The notes under the pieces: model-generated
What the model was told of the DNA's origin: nothing
Seen by the model: the letters and a program-made list of their open reading frames with translations, nothing else
Database searches by the model: none
Shown here: piece by piece, positions 1-8,123 of the stretch
Layout: every line of letters starts with the position of its first letter
Position numbering within the stretch: position 1 is the stretch's first letter
Translations under genes and position numbers: made by a program
NCBI GenBank assembly: GCA_039820405.1
Contig: JBCBQC010000039.1
Span: 1-56,161, forward strand
DNA: 56,161 nt
Direction of reading: 5' to 3'
DNA from: CALLVY01 sp937899855
GTDB taxonomy: Bacteria > Bacteroidota > Bacteroidia > Chitinophagales > Saprospiraceae

Positions 1-652
1 CGTAAACCTCTTCACCTACAATCACATAATGATGGGGGGAATTCCAATAGTTATTTTCCTTCGCAACAAATTCAAACTTCGAATGCTTGGGAAGGTCCAG
101 TCTGTAAACTCCATAATCGGGGCAACCGTAATACACCCCATTTTTGTCTGTTCCACCAGAAACATTTTCAAAAGGCTGAAACGTCTTTGGGTCGGCGTCA
201 TTTACGGGAATGATCAAATGTCCGTCCGAATTCACCCACCAAAAATACACCTTACCTTTGGTCGTAAAAAATAGATCATTGTAGGCTTGGTATGAGGCCA
301 ATTCTACCCTATCGGTAAATTCCTGATAGTACTCCACATCAATGAACTTGCCATCACATTCCCGATGCGTTTTTGCCTTTTTGTAAACGCGACCTTCACT
401 TTGGACAAAGCCAAAATCAGTGGCTGTAAAATTGCTAAAATCGTCAATCGGATCAACAAGGCTTTCCCCAATTCTAGTGGTGTCTACAGTGCTATTGCCA
501 AGGTTTGTGAAGTCCGCAATGTATTCACAGAGCTTGGCTTCGTTAGCGTTTTGTGCTTTGGTGTTGCCAAACGCTTCTCTTTGCTTAGGCTGATTTGAGT
601 ACCAGCAAGCGTTCAAAAAAAGGACGGTCAATATGGCAAGGTGAACTTTCAT
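1..652 (-). CDS. DKNYY-like repeat lipoprotein, truncated at the window edge
   Basis: Reading the minus strand from the ATG at 652 gives an open frame of 217 codons that runs off position 1 without a stop, so the C-terminus is missing. It begins MKVHLAILTVLFLNAC, a signal peptide with lipobox LNAC (Cys16), so the product is probably a lipid-anchored envelope protein. The mature part contains short motifs of the DKNYY type: a GRVYKKA stretch, a GKVYFWW stretch and DKNGVYYG near residue 170. These resemble the family in which a residue or a DKN motif precedes a tyrosine pair and which is common in Bacteroidota lipoproteins. No enzymatic motif is visible and the function is unknown. The local sequence is more AT-rich than the genes further on. 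The start is chosen because the lipoprotein leader begins exactly there. The existence of the gene is fairly sure; the family name is tentative. Confidence 0.7.
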   Translation of the reverse strand, partial: MKVHLAILTVLFLNACWYSNQPKQREAFGNTKAQNANEAKLCEYIADFTNLGNSTVDTTRIGESLVDPIDDFSNFTATDFGFVQSEGRVYKKAKTHRECDGKFIDVEYYQEFTDRVELASYQAYNDLFFTTKGKVYFWWVNSDGHLIIPVNDADPKTFQPFENVSGGTDKNGVYYGCPDYGVYRLDLPKHSKFEFVAKENNYWNSPHHYVIVGEEVY

Positions 653-747
653 TTTTTCCAATACCGCCCAACGGTCTCGGCAAATGACTTGGACGCGTTC
701 GGCACCGATGTACAAGCTACCCTTTATTGGTCGCTGGCTTGCTCTCG

Positions 748-1659
748 CTATTTCTTTTTATGGCTAATTGCTACGTAGTCCTTCAACACGATGCGAAGAC
801 TAGCAATGAGTAGTTCGGGCTGATCAAAATGTACAAAATGTCCAGCGCCGGCACTGTAGAACAACATTCCCTTGTCCACCGATTGGATCACAGCGGTCCA
901 GCGACTGACCCGATGCCTCATCTTTGACCGAAACAGCGCCTCTTCATCGTATTCCTTTGAACGGAATTGCTCCGGCTTATCAAACCTGCCTCCCACCAAA
1001 ATGTGGACGGGAATATTGGGCAATTGATGCTCCTGAATGGCCTCAAATTCATTTTCCCGGATTGTTTCCAGGTATTGCCCTTCTCTCCTGATTGCCGGAG
1101 GGGCCTCCTGGTGTCTGCGCTTGCGATTGTCAATAAATTTTTGAATCAGGCTGTCTACCCTTACCGCTTCCCAGTTCAATACGTCGTAATGGGCCCGCTT
1201 GTTTTGGTGGGTTTCGGTAAAGTCTGCGGGGTCAATGATGACGAGCCCCGCCAATAGCTCCGGATAATGAATGGCAAAGCCTCTGACGTACAATCCACCC
1301 AAAGAATGTCCCACTAAAATGTAAGGCGGTGGGACTTCCAATGCCTCTAAGAGGCGAACCAATCGGTGCGCTACGTTTTCAATGCTTGGCATTTCCTCAA
1401 TGGCCTCGGAGGGTCCGACTCCGGGTCGATCGTAGGTAATTACTGGCGCCAGTTTGGAAACGCCCGGTAACACTTTATCCCAATGGTCCATCGGTGTACC
1501 GTGACCACTTTCGAATACAAGCACGGGTTGACCCTCCTTTCGATCATCTAGCCCAATGGTATTGACCCAGATTTTGGTGCTATCCACTGCGACGAATCGC
1601 CGCTGTGCAGAAACTGCTGTGGCCAATAAAAAGCAGCATGATAATAGGAGGTACTTCAT
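748..1659 (-). CDS. Secreted alpha/beta hydrolase
   Basis: 303 aa. A Sec signal peptide (about residues 1-19, ending VSAQ) is followed by an alpha/beta-hydrolase fold. Visible elements are the oxyanion-hole region FESGHG (about 49-54), the strand ending YDRPGVGPS, the nucleophile elbow GHSLGG (Ser119), an acid candidate after HILVGG and the catalytic His in GAGHFVHFDQPELL near the C-terminus. The layout is that of the Abhydrolase_1/6 families, which include esterases and lactonases. The substrate cannot be told. It is predicted periplasmic or outer-membrane associated. It lies 17 bp after the WD40-like gene on the same strand, so the two are probably co-transcribed. The triad is complete and no frameshift is seen. 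Confidence 0.88.
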   Translation of the reverse strand: MKYLLLSCCFLLATAVSAQRRFVAVDSTKIWVNTIGLDDRKEGQPVLVFESGHGTPMDHWDKVLPGVSKLAPVITYDRPGVGPSEAIEEMPSIENVAHRLVRLLEALEVPPPYILVGHSLGGLYVRGFAIHYPELLAGLVIIDPADFTETHQNKRAHYDVLNWEAVRVDSLIQKFIDNRKRRHQEAPPAIRREGQYLETIRENEFEAIQEHQLPNIPVHILVGGRFDKPEQFRSKEYDEEALFRSKMRHRVSRWTAVIQSVDKGMLFYSAGAGHFVHFDQPELLIASLRIVLKDYVAISHKKK

Positions 1660-1676
1660 GGTGTTCGGTAGTTACT

Positions 1677-2249
1677 TTAGGGACTTACTTTCCAGGTTCT
1701 CACTTCCCCAAACAAGCCGGCCATGATGAATTGACCATCGGAAGTGAATCTCACATATTGTGGTGTTTCATTTTTCAATTTTGTGGGATAGTCCACAAAC
1801 TCCCCGGAGGCAAGGTTCCAAACCCTCACCGCGCCAAATACCCCGGCGGCAATGTACTCGCCGTTGGGAGAAAAGCACACGAAATTCGGCGTCTCATTTC
1901 TCAGTTTGGTGTCGTAGTCCCTAAAATTCTCCGTATTTAATTCCCACACCCTTACGGCTCCAAAAACACCGGCGGTTATGAATTTATCGTCGGGAGAAAA
2001 GCTTACGGACGGCGGCGTCTCGTTTTTTAATTTTGTTTTGTACGTTTTGAATGCATCGGTATGGATTTCCCAAACCCTAACCGCGCCAAATACCCCGGCG
2101 CCAATGTACTTTTCGTCATTCGAAAATTCCACCCAACTGGGGGTTTCGTTTTTTAACTTAGCGGGATAAGTCCGGGTGTCTTCCTGCCCTACTGCGATGG
2201 ATGCGAAGCCCAAACAATTTACTAGCAATAAAATCAAAACTTTATTCAT
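1677..2249 (-). CDS. Secreted protein with four near-identical 42-residue WD40-like repeats
   Basis: 190 aa with a signal peptide (about 1-21, ending AVGQ). The mature chain is almost entirely four repeats of exactly 42 residues, each of the form KLKNETP, then FSPDDKFI, then AGVFGAVRVW. The last copy is slightly diverged (AGLFGEVRTW) and ends the protein. The strand pattern and the closing VRVW are those of WD40 blades, but only four blades are present, whereas propellers normally have six to eight. The copies are so alike that recent expansion of a 126-bp unit is likely. The product may dimerise, add blades to a partner, or be a trimmed remnant. It precedes the hydrolase gene by 17 bp. The function is unknown. 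Confidence 0.8.
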   Translation of the reverse strand: MNKVLILLLVNCLGFASIAVGQEDTRTYPAKLKNETPSWVEFSNDEKYIGAGVFGAVRVWEIHTDAFKTYKTKLKNETPPSVSFSPDDKFITAGVFGAVRVWELNTENFRDYDTKLRNETPNFVCFSPNGEYIAAGVFGAVRVWNLASGEFVDYPTKLKNETPQYVRFTSDGQFIMAGLFGEVRTWKVSP

Positions 2250-2260
2250 TGTATTTCTAT

Positions 2261-2604
2261 TTATTGATGTCTTCTCCGACCGGCTTGCGCTAGATCAAAC
2301 CCCGACCCCAACAACGGCGGGGAATCGGTAAACTTAGCGTCGCCTAAAGTACCAACGAATATGACCCCGTCGCTGGTTTCAAATTTCGGGTTACTTAACA
2401 CCTCTTTAAGCTTGGGTTAGCCAAACCACCCGCAACGGAATCGAAGGGAGTCTCGGGAACCACCCTAAGCAAGCCTCCTTCGTTGTGGTACAATTTGGTG
2501 ATAAGATCGCGCCCCAGGGGGTCGGTCGCCCCGCTGATCAGCGCATCCGGTAAGCGGACACTGTCCGAAGCGAGGGAACCACTTAGCGGATGGGTGACCA
2601 GGTG
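2261..2604 (-). pseudogene. Frameshifted gene remnant upstream of the WD40-like gene
   Basis: Two adjoining minus-strand reading frames give protein-like sequence but no intact gene. The first runs from 2604 (just after a TAG at 2605-2607) to a TAA at 2395-2397 and includes RLPDALISGATDPLGRDL and VVPETPFDSVAGGL. A second frame takes over near 2400-2420 and continues to a TAA at 2261-2263, with KFETSDGVIFVGTLGDAKF. No start codon with a leader is seen, and further stops lie upstream. The simplest reading is the 3' part of a decayed gene with one frameshift. The original family is not recognised. The call rests on amino-acid composition judged by eye, so it is tentative. Confidence 0.4.
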
Positions 2605-2702
2605 CTAAAAGATGGATCAGATTCACCGATGGGTATTGGCAAGACACAACCTAATCTTTTGGGTGGGGGTACTCCCGCTGGTTCGCGCTCGTGGAGTCCA
2701 CC

Positions 2703-2739
2703 TCAAAAAAAATAAGCAGCTGATTGTCAGCTGCTTATT
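2703..2739 (-). terminator. Rho-independent terminator of tRNA-Ser
   Basis: A perfect 13-bp inverted repeat with a 3-nt loop (2711-2739, arms AATAAGCAGCTGA and TCAGCTGCTTATT) lies 10 bp downstream of the tRNA on the minus strand. The A-run at 2705-2712 reads as a U-tract in the minus-strand transcript. This is a textbook intrinsic terminator. Confidence 0.88.
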
Positions 2740-2746
2740 CAATCTG

Positions 2747-2835
<89 letters not shown>

Positions 2836-3503
2836 TGTCCTAGTGGCTTACGGGCACAATATACGAAAGCTTTCCACAAAATTTACCAAAAAAAATACCC
2901 CCCTGAGGGTACTAATATTCAAGCTAATTACCATATATTTGTCAAAGCCTTTGGGCTACATCCCAACAACCTCCCTTTTTCTTCCCAACAACCGCAATAG
3001 CAACCGGGTCGCCACCCGGCGTGGGTCACCCCACTGCCCAGCGCGCGATCCCCCCAGAGAGAACACGACCCCACCGTGAGCGGCAAGGCCATTTCAGAAA
3101 CCAACCCCCTTCTGAATTGGATGTGGCTTCCACGCATCATCGGCAGGGCAACAGATATAACTCCTCCATCATCACATGGAACCGCGGAAGGGCTAGTGCG
3201 GTCCCTACATCGTACTGTGAGTGATTACTACACCTTCACTCCACTTGCCTTTCCAGCCTCCCTCCCCGGAGGTACGCGCTGGTTAGATCAATTGCCGAAG
3301 CGAAGCACAACCAATTTTGGTTATAATCCCTTGTACAAGTTGTCGGTAGGCGCAACGGATGGCACCGCCCGTCGGCCAAAACGAAAAGCCATCTATTCCA
3401 TGAACATGAAGCAGAAACCCTCGTGGGGTTTCTACCCAAACGGAATTTGATCGACTACCGTTCATCCATCCACTTGTCATAGGGAAAAATTACTTGGATG
3501 AAT

Positions 3504-3561
3504 GTATTGCATCGGCTACGCGGAACACCACGCCGTTCCCGTCAGCCATCGTATGCAATGT
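3504..3561 (+). ncRNA. Possible structured RNA element (imperfect long hairpin)
   Basis: Nested complementary arms form one extended stem: ATTGCAT (3506-3512) with ATGCAAT (3553-3559), GGCT (3514-3517) with AGCC (3544-3547), and GGAAC (3522-3526) with GTTCC (3535-3539). Two G-U pairs can extend the base, and small internal loops separate the helices. It lies about 75 bp before a strong plus-strand terminator and within no gene. It could be the 3' part of a small RNA. No known family is recognised and covariation has not been tested. Confidence 0.3.
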
Positions 3562-3633
3562 AGGGTAAGTCGCTCGAATCAAGCATAGTACACCATTTTT
3601 TTGAGCACTTACTCGAATCTGTTTTTGGGATGT

Positions 3634-3665
3634 AGCCTCTTTCCGCTCGGAAAGGGGCTTTTTTT
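3634..3665 (+). terminator. Strong Rho-independent terminator with no upstream gene on its strand
   Basis: An 11-bp stem (AGCCTCTTTCC at 3634-3644 with GGAAAGGGGCT at 3649-3659, one G-U pair) encloses a GCTC loop and is followed by a seven-T run on the plus strand. The minus strand has no matching U-tract, so it does not obviously serve the transporter gene that ends at 3677 on the minus strand. It implies a plus-strand transcript from the preceding gene-free region. Confidence 0.8.
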
Positions 3666-3676
3666 GTTTGCCTCCC

Positions 3677-6088
3677 CTACTTGATCGTCTTCTCCCCCGC
3701 CGCGTTTACGAATACCGTATTGCCAATCCCGGCGTAACGCTCAAAAACTTCCGGCCCACTGTGCTTGAGCTGCTCGCTCCGGAAGCCCACAATCGTCAGA
3801 TCGGCATCGCGCGACTTGTCGCTGATGATCGTCCGCGAATCAATCTCGGGCTTCTGGGGAATCACCTGGATGTTGTGGGGAGAAATCGGCAACTGCCCCG
3901 CTTCGATGAGGGCAAAAAGACGGTCGCGCTCGTCCGAACAGGTCTCCTCGGGAAAGATGGCAAAAATCTTAATCATCGCCCCCTGCCAATCGGGATGCCC
4001 CAGCACGATGTAACCCAGCAGAATCATCAGGTTGGCATTGACGAAGTCCTGCGGGCTGATCCAAATGTGGATGTCGCGCTTAAAGCCAAAGCCACGCTGG
4101 CTACTACCCAGTACGATGACGTCAAAGTTGACCGACTTGATGAGCTTAAAATTATCGACGATACTCGGCACATTATCCGGCTGACTCTTCGAATACTCAA
4201 ACATCAGCAGGTTGTTGTCGGTCCCCGAAATGCCCGGTAGCTGAATGACCTGGGCAATGGCCGAGGTGTAGGAAGGGCTGACCAAGGTATCGATGTAAAC
4301 GTTGCTGCGGCTGGCCTCCGACATCTTGATCAAACGCTCCTTCGCTTCCCGGGCTTCCCGATTGGTAGCCTTCGAGAGGTAGCCCTCAATCTTGTGAATG
4401 TAGGTCCCAAAACCGTATTTATAGGAAACCCAGGACAGGAAATCAAAGGCGGCAAAACGCTCGAAGGAATTGGCCGAAATACAGACCACCGAGGGGCGCC
4501 AGCTGGAATTTTGCTCCTTCTTTGCCTTTTGTACAAACACTTGCAACTGCCGACTCAACTGAAAAATGACCCCCTGAAAAATCAAGGCCAAATTGCGCTT
4601 GTCGGGATTGTAATAACTCACCATCACGTAAAAACCCACCATCACCAACAAGGCCAGCAGAGCGTAGGCCGCGTTCATGATAAAGATCAAACCAAAACAG
4701 GCCAGGGCCCCAAAGAGCGAGACGTACCAACGCGAGCGAAAGGTTGGCCGGTAGGCCGGATCGGCCGCAAAGTGCTGCAAAAAGCTGATCAAACACAGCG
4801 AACCGTAGGTCACCATAAAAAACATCGAAATGATCTCCGCCACAAAGTCCAAGCCGCCGATGAGGACGAAAATGAGGGCAATTCCCACCGTCACCACGGT
4901 AGCATTGTAGGGCTCGTCGGTGGCGCCCCGCCCCCGCGACAGCCAGTAGTTGAGCCCCGTAGAGGGGAAAATCTTGTCCCGGGCGATGGCCTGTAGGGTC
5001 CGTGGCGCCACCAGAATGGAGCCCAGGGCCGAAGACACTGTCGCGGCCGCCAGCCCCACCGGAATCAACCACCAGCCCTGCCAGGCGATGTCGGCCATCA
5101 CCAAGTGGCTGGTATCCGCCAGGTCGGCCGGGCTGGCCGAGGAGGCCAGTTTGATGGCGATAAAGACGTAGACGACCATCCCACTGAGCGTGCCCGCTAG
5201 GGTTCCCAGGGGGATCGATCGCCGCGGATTGGCCAGATCACCGGAAAGGCCCACGCCGGCCGTCATCCCGGTAAAGGCGGGAAAAATGATGGCAAAGACG
5301 GCAAAAAAGGGCAGGGGGGAGATGGGAGAAGGAGCCTCTTCTTCCGGCATCGGTTGAGGCCGGGCCGGTAGTACCTCAAGCGGGCTGGTAATGGGGCCCA
5401 GCAGTAGGCTATCTCCATAGGCAATGGGATCGGTAAGCGTAGCCGTCGTCTCCGGTGCCATCAGCGTACCGCCGGCGCTGGCCACCGGATCGGAGATCGT
5501 CGCCCAGATGTCGACATCCGCTCGTTGGGCGTATTCGGTTTCCCCCATAAAAAAGGCCACCAGGGAGAAGAATAAGGTACACACGACCACGTACAGGGCC
5601 TTGACCCCCAGGTCGGCCCCCTTGATGAGTACGATGGCCGTCAGGATCAGGAGGGCGGGAATGCTGACCGTCTGCTTCTTTTCTAAAAGCCAGACGACGG
5701 TGGGGGGAAAATGGTAATGTTGCAGCAGATAGTCAAACAGGCCCGAAAAGGCCTCCGAAAAGGCGATGATGTAAAAGGCTACGCTGATGGCCTGGGAAAA
5801 GAATAGGGCAATCCCGATGGAGGAGCCAATCACCAGGCCGAAGGAACGCGAGATGATGTAGTATTCGCCCCCACCTTCCACCTTCTGGTTGGTGGCGATC
5901 TCCGCAATGGCCATGGCCGTGGGGATCGTGATGGCGTGACCGACCAAGATGATGGCCATGGTCCCCAGCAGACCCACCTGACCCACCGCAAAGCCAAAGC
6001 GCAAGAACATTACGGCTCCGAGAATGGTGGAGATGGCCGTAAAAAAGACGGGAGCGGTACCAAACTTTTGCACCTTTGCACTACTCAT
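3677..6088 (-). CDS. Cation-chloride cotransporter-like (SLC12/APC superfamily) permease
   Basis: 803 aa. The N-terminal half is an APC-type transporter starting with FGTAPVFFTAISTILGAVMFLRFG, which matches the TM1 region of eukaryotic and bacterial Na-K-Cl/K-Cl cotransporters. A second motif, EGGGEYYIISRSFG, lies around 72-85. About a dozen hydrophobic segments follow to residue ~500. Between about 180 and 265 there is a hydrophilic, Thr/Pro-rich insertion (PMPEEEAPSPISP) before IIFPAFTGMTAGVGLSGDL, the TM6-type segment. The C-terminal ~300 residues are soluble and resemble the SLC12 C-terminal regulatory domain with a UspA-like fold (VVCISANSFERFAAFDFLSW, then DVIVLGSSQRGFGF). It probably moves K+ or Na+ with chloride across the inner membrane. 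It is divergent from aspS over about 200 bp. Which ions it carries cannot be decided here. Confidence 0.85.
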   Translation of the reverse strand: MSSAKVQKFGTAPVFFTAISTILGAVMFLRFGFAVGQVGLLGTMAIILVGHAITIPTAMAIAEIATNQKVEGGGEYYIISRSFGLVIGSSIGIALFFSQAISVAFYIIAFSEAFSGLFDYLLQHYHFPPTVVWLLEKKQTVSIPALLILTAIVLIKGADLGVKALYVVVCTLFFSLVAFFMGETEYAQRADVDIWATISDPVASAGGTLMAPETTATLTDPIAYGDSLLLGPITSPLEVLPARPQPMPEEEAPSPISPLPFFAVFAIIFPAFTGMTAGVGLSGDLANPRRSIPLGTLAGTLSGMVVYVFIAIKLASSASPADLADTSHLVMADIAWQGWWLIPVGLAAATVSSALGSILVAPRTLQAIARDKIFPSTGLNYWLSRGRGATDEPYNATVVTVGIALIFVLIGGLDFVAEIISMFFMVTYGSLCLISFLQHFAADPAYRPTFRSRWYVSLFGALACFGLIFIMNAAYALLALLVMVGFYVMVSYYNPDKRNLALIFQGVIFQLSRQLQVFVQKAKKEQNSSWRPSVVCISANSFERFAAFDFLSWVSYKYGFGTYIHKIEGYLSKATNREAREAKERLIKMSEASRSNVYIDTLVSPSYTSAIAQVIQLPGISGTDNNLLMFEYSKSQPDNVPSIVDNFKLIKSVNFDVIVLGSSQRGFGFKRDIHIWISPQDFVNANLMILLGYIVLGHPDWQGAMIKIFAIFPEETCSDERDRLFALIEAGQLPISPHNIQVIPQKPEIDSRTIISDKSRDADLTIVGFRSEQLKHSGPEVFERYAGIGNTVFVNAAGEKTIK

Positions 6089-6209
6089 GGTCTACTGCAT
6101 TTTGCGCCGCCCGGTAGGCAATACCGGATTGCTTCTGCAATAATAATTCTTTCCCCATCAATCTGTAGATATATCCGACAAATTGAACCCATCTTTTGAT
6201 AAGTTCGTT

Positions 6210-6217
6210 TACTTTTG
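6210..6217 (+). promoter_or_regulatory. Bacteroidota -7 box upstream of aspS
   Basis: TACTTTTG matches the TAnnTTTG core exactly and lies 79 bp before the aspS ATG. A good -33 TTTG at the usual spacing is not present (the nearest TTTG is only 11 nt upstream), so this is a core-only match. Confidence 0.45.
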
Positions 6218-6296
6218 TGGCATTATTCGCTTGACATTATTTTTTCTTTAATCTATAGGCCGCCCCAACGGCAGCTTTTTACAAACCGCTTTACCC

Positions 6297-8072
6297 ATGT
6301 ACAGGACGCATACCTGCGACGAACTTCGGATGGACCACGTCGGACAAACCGTAAGCCTCTGTGGCTGGCTCCAGGCCAGTCGCGATTTTGGTGGAATGAC
6401 CTTCATCGACCTGCGCGATCGCTACGGCATCACCCAGCTCGTATTTGATGTGGAACAGGATCGCGAACTGTGCGAACGGGCCCGCAAGCTGGGCCGCGAA
6501 TTCGTACTGCGCGCCACCGGCCTGGTACGCGAACGGAGCAACAAAAACCCCAATCGCAATACGGGGGACGTCGAAATCGAAGTGCAAAGCCTCGACGTGC
6601 TCAACCCCTCCAAAGTCCCCCCCTTCACCATCGCCGACAAGACCGATGGGGGCGACGACCTGCGCATGAAATACCGCTATCTCGACCTGCGTCGGGAACC
6701 AGTCCAACAAAACCTGATCTTCCGTAGCCAACTGGCCCTCGAAACCCGGAAGTACCTCTCCGATAAGCACTTCGTCGAAGTCGAAACCCCCTTCCTCATC
6801 AAGAGCACCCCCGAAGGCGCCCGCGATTTTGTGGTCCCCAGCCGGATGAACCCCGGACAGTTTTACGCCCTGCCCCAATCGCCCCAAACCTTCAAGCAAA
6901 TCCTGATGGTGGCCGGCCTCGACCGCTACTTCCAAATCGTCAAGTGCTTCCGCGATGAAGACCTCCGCGCCGACCGCCAACCCGAGTTTACCCAAATCGA
7001 CTGCGAAATGTCCTTCGTCACCCAGGAAGACATCCTCCAAACCTTCGAAGGCCTCACCAAACACCTCTTCCAAAGCACCCTCGGCGTCGAACTGCCGGAC
7101 TTCCCCCGGATGTCCTACGACGAGGCCATGGAACGCTACGGCTCGGATAAGCCCGACCTGCGCTTCGGGATGGAGTTTGTCGAACTCAACGACCTGGCCC
7201 AAAACAAGGGCTTTAGTGTCTTCGATCAGGCCGAATTGGTGGTCGGTATCTGCGCCAGCGGACAGGCCGATCAGTATTCCAACAAGGACATCAAAAAACT
7301 GACCGAGTGGATGCAACGCCCCCAGATTGGGGCCAAGGGCTTGGTCTACGTCAAGTTCAACGCCGACGGAAGTGTGAAGTCGTCGGTAGGTAAATTTTAC
7401 GGCGAGGAAGACCTCCGGGCCTGGGGTGAGCGCTTTGGCGCCCAGGCGGGTGATATGCTGCTCATCCTGTCGGGAGAAACCGAAAAGACCCGCAAGCAAT
7501 TGAACGAACTGCGCCTGGAGATGGGCCGCCGCATGGGACTCCTAAAAGCTGGGGATTTCAAACCCCTCTGGGTCGTCGATTTTCCCCTCCTCGAATGGGA
7601 CGAAGACTCGGGCCGCTTCCACGCCATGCACCACCCCTTTACTGCTCCCAAAAAAGCCGACGTCGAACGCATGCTCACCGGCGACCACGACACCATGAAG
7701 AGCCTCCGCGCCGATGCCTACGACCTGGTCATCAACGGCTCCGAAATCGGTGGGGGCTCCATCCGGATCCACGATCGCGAACTCCAGTCTCGCAATTTTG
7801 ACCTGCTCGGCTTTAGCAAGGAGGAGGCCGAGGCCCAATTTGGCTTCTTGCTCGGTGCCTTCGAATACGGCGCCCCCCCCCACGGTGGCATCGCCTTTGG
7901 CTTCGACCGCCTCTGCGCCGTCCTCAATGGCCAATCTTCGATCCGCGACTTCATCGCCTTCCCTAAAAACAACCAGGGCCGCGACGTCATGATCGACGCC
8001 CCGGCCCCAGTGGCCAGCGAACAGTTAGACGAATTGCGCATCGATCTCCAAACCGAAGAGGAAGTCGGCTAG
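6297..8072 (+). CDS. aspS: Aspartyl-tRNA synthetase
   Basis: 591 aa, the usual length of bacterial-type AspRS. The N-terminal OB-fold anticodon-binding domain (about 1-110) has GQTVSLCGWLQASRDFGGMTF. The class II catalytic core carries the flipping-loop and SPQ motifs (LPQSPQTFKQIL), motif 2 (CFRDEDLRADRQPEFTQID) and motif 3 (GGIAFGFDRLCAVL near the end). The GAD insertion domain lies between about 285 and 415, which separates it from the archaeal type. It charges tRNA-Asp; whether it also charges tRNA-Asn cannot be judged. The ATG at 6297 is the first in frame and lies directly before the conserved YRTHTCDELR start. It is probably transcribed from the -7 box at 6210. Confidence 0.97.
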   Translation: MYRTHTCDELRMDHVGQTVSLCGWLQASRDFGGMTFIDLRDRYGITQLVFDVEQDRELCERARKLGREFVLRATGLVRERSNKNPNRNTGDVEIEVQSLDVLNPSKVPPFTIADKTDGGDDLRMKYRYLDLRREPVQQNLIFRSQLALETRKYLSDKHFVEVETPFLIKSTPEGARDFVVPSRMNPGQFYALPQSPQTFKQILMVAGLDRYFQIVKCFRDEDLRADRQPEFTQIDCEMSFVTQEDILQTFEGLTKHLFQSTLGVELPDFPRMSYDEAMERYGSDKPDLRFGMEFVELNDLAQNKGFSVFDQAELVVGICASGQADQYSNKDIKKLTEWMQRPQIGAKGLVYVKFNADGSVKSSVGKFYGEEDLRAWGERFGAQAGDMLLILSGETEKTRKQLNELRLEMGRRMGLLKAGDFKPLWVVDFPLLEWDEDSGRFHAMHHPFTAPKKADVERMLTGDHDTMKSLRADAYDLVINGSEIGGGSIRIHDRELQSRNFDLLGFSKEEAEAQFGFLLGAFEYGAPPHGGIAFGFDRLCAVLNGQSSIRDFIAFPKNNQGRDVMIDAPAPVASEQLDELRIDLQTEEEVG

Positions 8073-8074
8073 AC

Positions 8075-8100
8075 GGGCAGTACCCTCCCTGCCAGTTTTG
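8075..8100 (+). terminator. Weak hairpin after aspS
   Basis: GGCAG (8076-8080) and CTGCC (8089-8093) form a short stem followed by AGTTTTG. The stem is only about 5 bp and the T-run four, so it is at best an inefficient terminator; read-through into the cupin gene is likely. Confidence 0.3.
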
Positions 8101-8123
8101 GTACCCGATCAAAAAAAGCAACC

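Larger units (their letters stand above)
2836..3676. other. Gene-free region with plus-strand terminator and hairpin
   Basis: About 840 bp without a convincing protein gene: the small frames have no leader, motif or plausible start. A lone exact match to the TAnnTTTG core lies on the plus strand at 2934-2941 (TATATTTG), without a matching -33 box. The first part holds GC-rich inverted stretches around 3005-3080. The last 170 bp hold a long imperfect hairpin (3504-3561) and a strong plus-strand terminator (3634-3665), listed separately. Together these suggest an uncharacterised plus-strand transcript. Hallmarks of tmRNA, RNase P RNA and SRP RNA were looked for and not seen. Confidence 0.5.

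Noticed and set aside
3300..3330. AACCAATTTTGGTT as a palindromic operator or inverted repeat of a mobile element
   Set aside because: Only a 6-bp stem with a 2-nt loop, single occurrence, no element borders nearby.
6291..7499. 402-codon open frame antisense to aspS
   Set aside because: Mirror of the strongly coding aspS frame in GC-rich DNA; no start context, no motif, low-complexity composition.
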